From positions 1 to 10,584 of the forward strand of contig WJKD01000435.1 of the NCBI GenBank assembly GCA_014729315.1: a DNA stretch of 10,584 nucleotides, given 5' to 3'. Positions 1-6,786 of the stretch are shown in pieces. How positions within the stretch are numbered: position 1 is the first letter of the stretch; the number at the start of each line of letters is the position of its first letter. A program made the position numbers and the translations under genes. Source of the stretch: Promethearchaeota archaeon. Lineage in GTDB: Archaea > Asgardarchaeota > Lokiarchaeia > Sigynarchaeales > SOKP01. The notes below the pieces were generated by a model that did not search any database, was not told the DNA's origin, and saw only the letters and a list, made by a program, of their open reading frames with translations.

Positions 1-1784
1 GGAAGATTTTCTAAAAATTGTTTGATGAAATCTATTTCTAAGTTTTCACCTGCTTCCCGAATAAATTGTTCTTCAAAACGTTTAATAGGCTTATAAGCAG
101 TAATAATTAAATCTTTTTCAACTGCTCCTGGAGCTACCATTTGATTAAAAGTGCCTTGTTTTTTATCTAATAAGGTAACTTGCGTAATTATAAAACCGGC
201 TTTTAATACACTATCTTGTATTGTATTCCAGACAGCGGATTTTGTATTATGAAATTCAATAGTGATCCACCGATTTGGTTTCAAAACTCTATAAAACTCT
301 TTAAATGATTTGTTCATTAAATTTGAATAATCTCGTAATTTTTTATTCTGGGAGTTATTAATAATCGCTTCTGTTTTATTCTCTGTATATATCCTTAACC
401 AGGCTTCGATAATATAATTTAATTCCGAATACATTAAATTTGCACCGAAAGGAGGATCTATGAATATATAATCTATTGAGTTGGATGGTATTTCTAATTT
501 AGTAGATGAACAAGTTTGAATTAATATCTTTGATTTCCTCGCACTTCTTTTATGTTCAAAAGCTTTTTTTATATCCATCATTTTACCTTGTGCCAAGTTT
601 ATAATATTTCTTTCAGCAAAAAGGCTTGGAGGGTATATCGTATTTGGGATTACTCCCGCTAGATTAATTCTGCCATTTTTAAAACCAATATTATGTAATT
701 TTGTACCAGTTTTTAATATAAAAGATGTTAGGGTAAATAAATTTTGATTTCTCAATTTTGATCTATTTGCTAAATTAAATAAATAACTTATAACGAACAG
801 ATTGCGTTTAGTATAAAAGTGGTGAACATGCGAATAATTATTAGTTCTTTTGGGCTCAATCGTTTTGTCGCCATCAGGCAGCCTATCTATTGGAAATTGA
901 AATGGAATTTCTAACTCATTAATTTCTTTTAATAAATCTATATCAAATTTATCGGGTTTTTTATAAAATATTTTTTTATTAAAACTGTAATTAATCAAAA
1001 CAGGTTCTTGTTTTGTTTGATAAATGGATTTACCTATATTTTTATCTTCAATCAAGGTTTTTGCTTTAATAGATATTGATTTATTTATTTCAGCTCCACA
1101 ATTTGGACATTCATATTTTTTTTTGATAGACAGTGGACTTAAGGTGACTGATGAATCCCAATATGTATATTCGTTATCGCAAGATGGGCATATTAAAACA
1201 TCGCTCCAAATTACATAATTAATTTTACCCGATTTATTTATATCATGCTTTGTTTTATATAACCAATTATATTCTTTTTCCGCTGTTGAAAGAATATTTT
1301 TAAGTTCAAGCTCGAATTTGATAGGATCTGTATCCGAATTTAAGTTATAAGCGATAAAACATGCAAGAGGTGAAATATCCGTAAGAATTGCATTACGATT
1401 CGTAAATTGAGCAGCAACACCCGTCATTCCTGTACCACAAAAACCGTCAAAAACGATATCCTCTTCTTTTGTATAATGTTCAATATATTTTCTTATTGCT
1501 TTATATGGAACTTTTGTATGGTAGGAATGCGCCATATAAATCGGATCATTTTTCCCTTCACTCACATCGCCGACAAACGGCTCCCGGTGATAATCATCGG
1601 TCGCTTCATCATAGGGTTTGCCGTGTTCCTTTATAAAATCGTTAATATATGGATTAGGACATGCGGTATAATATGGCGGATCAGAAAGCGCCAGTATATC
1701 TTCATCTTTACCAATTGGGAAACCTTCAATATCTCGCAGGCTATCGAGCAATTCTTCGAGAGGCGTAATCTCATTTTTATTCAT
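1..1784 (-). CDS. BREX-type DNA methyltransferase with Zn ribbon (PglX/PglXI-like), 3' end beyond left edge
   Basis: Putative SAM-dependent amino-methyltransferase of a BREX-like phage-defence system, expected to mark host DNA (probably N6-adenine) and take part in phage exclusion. The frame is open for 594 codons and leaves the window without a stop. Seen: DPPYY at residues 35-39, the SAM-binding motif I FDGFCGTGMTG at 112-122, two CPxC pairs (CPSC 199-202, CPNC 226-229) forming a Zn ribbon, and a second catalytic-type motif DPPFGANLMYSELN at 443-456. Near the end, GTFNQMVAPGAVEKDLII (544-561) is of a kind I associate with this methylase group. The ATG at 1784 is chosen because the N-terminus fits the family and the ATPase stop lies only 13 bases upstream; an AAGG overlapping that stop is a weak ribosome site, so translation is probably coupled. 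COG1743-like Zn-ribbon methylases are the nearest family I know. The methylase call is firm; the BREX subtype is inferred from the neighbour. Confidence 0.92.
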   Translation of the reverse strand, partial: MNKNEITPLEELLDSLRDIEGFPIGKDEDILALSDPPYYTACPNPYINDFIKEHGKPYDEATDDYHREPFVGDVSEGKNDPIYMAHSYHTKVPYKAIRKYIEHYTKEEDIVFDGFCGTGMTGVAAQFTNRNAILTDISPLACFIAYNLNSDTDPIKFELELKNILSTAEKEYNWLYKTKHDINKSGKINYVIWSDVLICPSCDNEYTYWDSSVTLSPLSIKKKYECPNCGAEINKSISIKAKTLIEDKNIGKSIYQTKQEPVLINYSFNKKIFYKKPDKFDIDLLKEINELEIPFQFPIDRLPDGDKTIEPKRTNNYSHVHHFYTKRNLFVISYLFNLANRSKLRNQNLFTLTSFILKTGTKLHNIGFKNGRINLAGVIPNTIYPPSLFAERNIINLAQGKMMDIKKAFEHKRSARKSKILIQTCSSTKLEIPSNSIDYIFIDPPFGANLMYSELNYIIEAWLRIYTENKTEAIINNSQNKKLRDYSNLMNKSFKEFYRVLKPNRWITIEFHNTKSAVWNTIQDSVLKAGFIITQVTLLDKKQGTFNQMVAPGAVEKDLIITAYKPIKRFEEQFIREAGENLEIDFIKQFLENL

Positions 1785-1797
1785 TCCAAATGTGCCT

Positions 1798-4700
1798 TTA
1801 CGTCAATTTTATTCTGATTTCTTTCTCACTTCTACCGGCTTTAATTTTTGCTTCCAGATCAAAAAATGCCTTCCGAAAGGCATCCAGCGTAAGCATTTCA
1901 CCCTCATGGAAGAATGCATTCTGAAGTTGATCGCGATCTAGTTCAACAATATCAATTTTCGTAAATAACTGGTTGATCGTGTCAATCAGGCTACGGTCAA
2001 TCTTTTCCGGGAGTTTCTTCTGCTCAAGTATTTTATTTATTTGCTTCTTTTCATCCGGCGTGAAATCAAGCATCTCAATATTCTCCCGGTACTGGCGGAT
2101 ATTATCAACAATGGTTTTCTCGTGCTGGGTGTAAATTGCGTTCAAATCTCCATCTATTCTATCAAATGCTTTTCTGATTTCCGAATAGTTAACATTGGGC
2201 TTTGGAAACAAGCATTTATTACAAATTACATAATCAGACAGAGTCGCCGAATCCAGTTGCAAACACTGATGTTTCTTTAGTTCGTCCCATTCCGCTATTT
2301 TTTGATTGAAACGAGTCGCTGCAATACAAGTTACCTGATTTAACAAAACTAATTTTTGATAGGTTTCTTGCTCCTGAATTTTTTTGAGTACATCCCAATC
2401 TGCCTTTTTCCCGACGTTGTTTTCATGTACTTTGAAGTAGAAGTCGTAAATATAAATTTTCTTAAATTGCTGAATTTTACCGGCAATGGGATTTCTAAAT
2501 GAGCGCTCGATAAACTTATCAAACTCAGCTAAAATGCTGACAACATCATTCCTGAATTCTTCCAGTTTGCGATGTTGTTGTGCATCTGTCACCATGAACG
2601 GATTCTCTTGCAATGTGGTCAATGCCTGATTCATATATTCAACGGCTTTATGAATATCGCTCTGATAGTCTGATAATGCCTCATTTAGCAAATGAAGCTG
2701 CTCTAAATTGTTTTTAATTTCATGAAGTTTCCGGTTATAATCTTCAATCGATGAAAACTGAGTATGATTACTGATATCCAGCCGATTCCAATCAATTTCC
2801 AGAATATTTCGAAAATATGCTTCCACCTGATCGATTTTCAGGAAAATCATTGGTCGCTGCTTAATCTCTTCAATGAGAACGTGAGTATTCTCAATTTTAT
2901 TTAAAATAGTTGATAATTTGGCTTTATACTCGCGAAAAGCAGCTAACCGTTCTTTCTCCGTTCTGATCTTTGCGCCATTCAGCCCGAGTGTATTTAATAA
3001 TCTTTCTGCAAAATCGTATGAATAATCTACCTGAAGTTGAACATAAGCTATTGTTTCAAAGGCTGAAAGACTTTTAAATTCTGTTTTAATATTGTTAATA
3101 TCTATTTGCTTCCCACCGCGTTGTTTCAATACAACTTTACCCTGAACAGTCAGAAGCACCAGAATCAGGTGAATTAATTCAGGTTCCAGACCATAAGGTC
3201 TATCAGCAAATTCAGCAACAATTTCCTTTTCAATGTCAGTTACCTTTGGTTTATTCTCGTGGAGAATCTGAATAATCCTGTCCACAATTTTAGACTGGCT
3301 GACATCCGGATAATTATCAGCATTCAGCAGATTGAGTGAGTTTAAGACGGTGCGAGTGTTAACAGAAAGCGATGTGAAATCTCCGCGAGTCACGTCCTGG
3401 GCGACTCTCGTAAAACTATCCACAATATTTCTCGACGAAATACTGATTGGATAGTTCGGATGGAGATCATAGTCTTCATTAAAACATTTATCAAACACCG
3501 ACGCCTTGAATTCTTCCATTATTTCAGCAAGATTATTGAACTCTCTGGTTAACTGGGATTTGATAGTTTGTTTTTCTCCGTTCAAATAAAAAATATTCGA
3601 TGCCATAAATATTTTTTGTAATCGAAACCTTAAACCGGTGACGGGAACGCTTCCATCGCGGTAGCCATTTAAACACTCTTCTAACTTCTTTTGCATTTTA
3701 TGTTTTAAAATATTATTCGAAATCAGATCTTTGATCGCTACAATCTCTTTAATTTGTACGATATGTTCTGGTTGATTTAAGGATACTTCTATTGATAACT
3801 GGTTTTTACCGAATTTCGTTTTAGGCATTTTCGCAAACGGTGAGACCAATATAATTGCATAATCACGTTCCGGGATATTGCCAAAGCCTGATTCTTTCTT
3901 GGCAAAAATCATATATCCTTTTCTGAATGATTTGACAGTTTTCCATTCACATTCATCCTCAAAAATATCGGGAATGCCTTTATAATTTTCCAATTCCAAA
4001 ATATTGGCGATTTGATGAAATAATTCATACTCAACATCGGCATCAGAAACACTCGCTTTTCGTTGATTGATTTTTTCTTCGGGATCGACGCCAACATGAA
4101 GATCAAATTTAAAATAATCATTACCGCTTATTTCATCTTTAATGTGTTTAATATAATCCCCTTCAGTTGCCTCCCTAATTTTTTTGATGATCAGAGAAAT
4201 ATTATCCGTTGCAGTCAGTGGTCCGTTCTGTGGGATAATTAAGAGATTTTTAACCAGCTCTTCCGGGCTGGCACCGATGTCATGTTTATTCCAGATTGCA
4301 TACACAGCAAGGGCTTTGACTATTCTTAGTGCATTTTCCTGAAAAGATCCTGGCAAACCATGAATTTTTTGTTTAATAACGTTCATTGCTTTAATATAAT
4401 GGTAAATCTCCTCAATATTTCGTTTATTGGGATTTGATTCCAATTCATCATAAATTTTGTCAAATGTAATAAAGTATGGAAATTCTTCATCTAAAATATA
4501 TTTAATCTCTTTAATAGCAAACTGGATTACACCGCGTTTTTCAAAATAAGGCAAATCGCTAAAAAGCTCCAGCAGGAAAGGAGTTAGTGGAAATAGATTG
4601 ATATATTCGTCAATATTTTTACTAACATCATCTATTTTTTCTGCAAAGTCCTTAAGTTTCTTTTCCAGATCATGGTACTGTTCCGCCGTTTTTGGAACGA

Positions 4701-6003
4701 TACGCTGGGAAATGACTTTTTTAATGTCTTCTTTATGAATGAATATATTTAAAAATCGTTCTTCAACTCGGGCGAATCCTGCTGCAATATTTTTAAATTT
4801 GGGGCTGGTGAAAACATCTTCCTGCATTGAACCGATAAACATCAAATCTTCACTCTGACAGACCTGTCCAATGATTCTTAGAAATTGGATATCACGATTC
4901 ATTAAATCAGGTTGTTTTTGGGTCAAAAAGTCGGATATTTCATCTATGACCACAAACAGTCCAATGGATGGATCTTGCTTTTTAATTATTTCGAGAATAG
5001 CATGAATATTTTCCTTGGGGTTAATGTCTTTTCTAAAATTAAACTGTGGAATATCCAAATTATATTTAAATTTCAGTTGTTTAGCAATTTCCCGAAAAAA
5101 CCAGGTTTGAAGTTCAATAGCACCAGGCATAAGCTCAAACTGAACTGTCAAAAATTTTCGATCTATTTTTCTTACGGCTGAACGAATTGCCTCATTTTTG
5201 ACAACATCTACTAACTCAAGATTATTTACCAGGCTAATGAGAAATGCAATCAGATGTGATTTGCCGCTGCCATAATTGCCAATTACCTTTATTGCTTTAT
5301 GGTTTGGTTTTTCGAGATTGATGAAAAATTCAATGATTTGATTTTCTAATGAGTCAGATATAATATAGCTGCGAACAATTTCTTCCTGTGAATTAACTTC
5401 TTTTAAATCAGAATCAATATCAATGACGTCTTTGATTTCTTTAAAATTAAACAAATGACCAATTGCATTTGCTTTTAATTGTGCTGGATCAGTTATTATT
5501 TTGCGCACTTTTATAGGTTTGGAAAAATCATCGGCAATTTCATCAACCTTCACTAAAAGGATATCATTGATTTCCTGATCATAATAATCTGCTTTTCCTA
5601 CCTCACTGTGATAAATGCGGGAACCAAGCTGCGTTTCATCTTCTAAAAAGATAACACAATTTTTATTTCGGGAGTTATATTTAAAAGCACCAATAGGAGA
5701 AATTTTGGTGAACATTTCATGATACAGAATGCTGGCATTTGTGAGAATTAAATTATTCGGTTTTGAATGAAACCATTCCTTAATTTTTGAACCAATCGAA
5801 ATCAATTGCTGGTCATCATCCGAATCAAGTTCACTGCGCAATTCGAGCAGTTCTTTTTCAACATCAACAAGATGCCATTCCTCATCGATAAGATGTTTTA
5901 TAATCTTTTCTTTTTTATGAGGATCTTTGCCAATAATTCCCAACAATTTAAATCGAAGACTATCTGCTTGAGAGAGGTATTCAGAAATGTGATTGTAATT
6001 CAT
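1798..6003 (-). CDS. brxC: BREX BrxC/PglY-type P-loop ATPase (DUF6079-like) with N-terminal BrxF-like extension
   Basis: Large cytoplasmic ATPase of a BREX-type defence system, the probable motor or scaffold partner of the methylase encoded just downstream. The protein has 1401 residues from the ATG at 6003. Residues 1 to about 187 form an extra BrxF-like domain. The usual BrxC/PglY (DUF6079-type) start follows near 188, with IKDVIDIDSDL and then VRSYIISD. Walker A is GNYGSGKSH (242-250), Walker B VVIDE (351-355) and a sensor-1-like strand FIGSMQED sits at 389-396. A family-like PYGLEPELIHLILVLL helix lies at about 936-951. The region from 1010 to 1170 is mostly charged helix, probably coiled coil. 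A possible metal site is C1247 with CNKC at 1261-1264. ATG 6003 has GGAG 7 bases upstream; a TTG two codons earlier would sit one base from that GGAG and is unlikely. The family usually has about 1200 residues, so the extra length is mainly N-terminal. Family assignment is from recalled motifs; the ATPase call is very secure. Confidence 0.93.
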   Translation of the reverse strand: MNYNHISEYLSQADSLRFKLLGIIGKDPHKKEKIIKHLIDEEWHLVDVEKELLELRSELDSDDDQQLISIGSKIKEWFHSKPNNLILTNASILYHEMFTKISPIGAFKYNSRNKNCVIFLEDETQLGSRIYHSEVGKADYYDQEINDILLVKVDEIADDFSKPIKVRKIITDPAQLKANAIGHLFNFKEIKDVIDIDSDLKEVNSQEEIVRSYIISDSLENQIIEFFINLEKPNHKAIKVIGNYGSGKSHLIAFLISLVNNLELVDVVKNEAIRSAVRKIDRKFLTVQFELMPGAIELQTWFFREIAKQLKFKYNLDIPQFNFRKDINPKENIHAILEIIKKQDPSIGLFVVIDEISDFLTQKQPDLMNRDIQFLRIIGQVCQSEDLMFIGSMQEDVFTSPKFKNIAAGFARVEERFLNIFIHKEDIKKVISQRIVPKTAEQYHDLEKKLKDFAEKIDDVSKNIDEYINLFPLTPFLLELFSDLPYFEKRGVIQFAIKEIKYILDEEFPYFITFDKIYDELESNPNKRNIEEIYHYIKAMNVIKQKIHGLPGSFQENALRIVKALAVYAIWNKHDIGASPEELVKNLLIIPQNGPLTATDNISLIIKKIREATEGDYIKHIKDEISGNDYFKFDLHVGVDPEEKINQRKASVSDADVEYELFHQIANILELENYKGIPDIFEDECEWKTVKSFRKGYMIFAKKESGFGNIPERDYAIILVSPFAKMPKTKFGKNQLSIEVSLNQPEHIVQIKEIVAIKDLISNNILKHKMQKKLEECLNGYRDGSVPVTGLRFRLQKIFMASNIFYLNGEKQTIKSQLTREFNNLAEIMEEFKASVFDKCFNEDYDLHPNYPISISSRNIVDSFTRVAQDVTRGDFTSLSVNTRTVLNSLNLLNADNYPDVSQSKIVDRIIQILHENKPKVTDIEKEIVAEFADRPYGLEPELIHLILVLLTVQGKVVLKQRGGKQIDINNIKTEFKSLSAFETIAYVQLQVDYSYDFAERLLNTLGLNGAKIRTEKERLAAFREYKAKLSTILNKIENTHVLIEEIKQRPMIFLKIDQVEAYFRNILEIDWNRLDISNHTQFSSIEDYNRKLHEIKNNLEQLHLLNEALSDYQSDIHKAVEYMNQALTTLQENPFMVTDAQQHRKLEEFRNDVVSILAEFDKFIERSFRNPIAGKIQQFKKIYIYDFYFKVHENNVGKKADWDVLKKIQEQETYQKLVLLNQVTCIAATRFNQKIAEWDELKKHQCLQLDSATLSDYVICNKCLFPKPNVNYSEIRKAFDRIDGDLNAIYTQHEKTIVDNIRQYRENIEMLDFTPDEKKQINKILEQKKLPEKIDRSLIDTINQLFTKIDIVELDRDQLQNAFFHEGEMLTLDAFRKAFFDLEAKIKAGRSEKEIRIKLT
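5446..6003 (-). other. BrxF-like domain fused to the N-terminus of the BrxC-type ATPase
   Basis: These codons give residues 1-186 of the ATPase protein and lie before the point where BrxC/PglY proteins normally begin. They follow the pattern I recall for BrxF, a separate protein of about 150 residues encoded just before brxC in type 3 BREX. There is an N-terminal hydrophobic strand and loop (LLGIIGKDPHKKEKI, 20-34) where BrxF has a P-loop, a strand NLILTNASIL at 84-93 in the Walker B position, a SRNK segment near 111-114, and a tail with HSEVGKADYYDQEI. The loop lacks the GK[ST] of a working Walker A, so nucleotide binding here is doubtful. The resemblance is from memory, not from an alignment. 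Confidence 0.55.
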
Positions 6004-6010
6004 TTTCAAG

Positions 6011-6014
6011 CTCC
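6011..6014 (-). promoter_or_regulatory. Shine-Dalgarno site (GGAG) that fixes the ATPase start
   Basis: On the minus strand GGAG is followed by 7 bases and then ATG at 6003. The longest reading frame begins at TTG 6009, which would leave a spacer of one base. The site therefore supports a protein of 1401 rather than 1403 residues. Confidence 0.75.
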
Positions 6015-6073
6015 ATAATTCATAAATTCAAATGTGCAGAAAAATGATCAAGGGGGGAACTCTCGTTGCTATA

Positions 6074-6304
6074 TTAATTTAATAACATTTTGATTAAAAT
6101 CAAGTAATTTATCTGTAACAATCGCTTAAAATTATGAATCAACCGCCTCGTTGGCAGCGAATCCAGATCGATGATTTGTTTGCAGATGAATTCAATAATC
6201 GGCTTATCATTGACGGAAAAATACACCTCCAATGTGTTTTTATCCGCATCCAATTCCGGCTGAATCCCGATGTCAATTTCATCGGGCAACATGAATTTAA
6301 GCAC
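6074..6304 (-). CDS. Small protein of unknown function heading the BREX-like operon
   Basis: I do not recognise this 76-residue protein. It starts with GTG and has a strong AGGAG 8 bases upstream, better than either downstream gene. It lies 70 bases before the ATPase ATG on the same strand, with no obvious terminator between, so it is probably the first gene of the defence operon. The N-terminal half is acidic (PDEIDIGIQPELDADKNTLE) and looks like a beta-rich fold. The C-terminal part is basic and hydrophobic (RRLIHNFKRLLQ, then an Ile/Leu-rich tail) and probably helical. No membrane segment or metal motif is clear. It is too short for BrxF, and its sequence does not suggest BrxA. A small regulator or accessory subunit is possible from position alone. 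The plus-strand frame opposite it has no ribosome site, so the minus-strand reading is preferred. Confidence 0.68.
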   Translation of the reverse strand: MLKFMLPDEIDIGIQPELDADKNTLEVYFSVNDKPIIEFICKQIIDLDSLPTRRLIHNFKRLLQINYLILIKMLLN

Positions 6305-6312
6305 GAATTATT

Positions 6313-6317
6313 CTCCT
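6313..6317 (-). promoter_or_regulatory. Shine-Dalgarno site (AGGAG) of the small leader gene
   Basis: On the minus strand AAAAGGAG stands 8 bases before the GTG at 6304. It is the best ribosome site in the operon and the main reason to accept the GTG start. The internal ATG four codons later has no equivalent site at the right distance. Confidence 0.75.
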
Positions 6318-6702
6318 TTTTTAATAAATAGCGTCTTGCTTTAAATTCTTATACCCGATATAATTTTATACTTGACTTTTTGCGATATTTTATTAAATTA
6401 TTATTAGCACCCCTTGCAAGACATTCTTCAATACATCACATCTTTAAACTTGCCTGATTTTTCTGCTGAATTTTGGGGTGTTTGGTTTTATTTCGTAAAT
6501 GATACAGGAGATTCGTGAGCTTTATTGCAGTAATTTTAAGACTCGAAGCAGTATAGAATCAAGGTACAGGCGAAGCGCATTTGTGAACACATTGAACCAT
6601 TTTATGCTTCTAAGAGGCTGCATTCGCTTTAAGCTTAATTTTCTCCCGTCGAATTTGGAATAATTCATAAAGAAAGCTTAACTCAATTTTTTGCCCATTT
6701 TT

Positions 6703-6732
6703 TTGCTGCAATATCAAGTTGCTGTTGATAAT
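6703..6732 (+). promoter_or_regulatory. Possible promoter of the secreted multidomain protein
   Basis: TTGCTG (6703-6708) and GATAAT (6727-6732) are separated by 18 bases and lie 54 bases before the ATG at 6787. The -10 matches TATAAT at five of six positions, but the -35 is weak. In an AT-rich gap such a match can arise by chance, and FCB-group promoters often follow a different consensus, so this is only a candidate. Confidence 0.25.
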
Positions 6733-6773
6733 AAAAACACATCGATAACTTATTATTTAATGCTTTATTAAAC

Positions 6774-6781
6774 AAGGGAGG
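6774..6781 (+). promoter_or_regulatory. Shine-Dalgarno site (AAGGGAGG) of the secreted protein gene
   Basis: AAGGGAGG is followed by TTTTC and then ATG at 6787, a spacer of five bases. It fixes the start directly before a clear signal peptide. Confidence 0.8.
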
Positions 6782-6786
6782 TTTTC

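Larger units (their letters stand above)
6305..6786. other. Divergent intergenic region, 482 bases, no gene seen
   Basis: This gap separates the minus-strand defence operon from the plus-strand secreted protein and should carry both promoters. It is AT-rich, and no frame looks coding. TATAAG and TATAAA blocks on the minus strand (6348-6353 and 6365-6370) could be -10 boxes for the defence operon, but neither has a good -35 at 16-18 bases. A palindromic TTAAGCTTAA lies near 6629-6638 and an AAGCTTAA recurs near 6674-6681. No strong hairpin, tRNA or riboswitch fold was recognised. Confidence 0.6.

Noticed and set aside
1407..1817. 136-codon plus-strand frame opposite the methylase start
   Set aside because: It is antisense to well-conserved methylase motifs (DPPYY and motif I), has unlikely composition rich in Ile, Phe and Cys, and no ribosome site.
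6004..6009. TTG start two codons before the ATPase ATG
   Set aside because: It leaves only one base after the GGAG site, whereas the ATG at 6003 has a normal 7-base spacer.
6134..6331. 65-codon plus-strand frame opposite the small leader gene
   Set aside because: No ribosome site is seen, and the minus-strand frame has a strong AGGAG and fits the operon direction.
6372..6404. TTGACT followed by TATTAT on the plus strand as a promoter of the secreted protein
   Set aside because: The spacer is 21 bases and the site is almost 400 bases from the start codon, so it is probably chance in AT-rich sequence.
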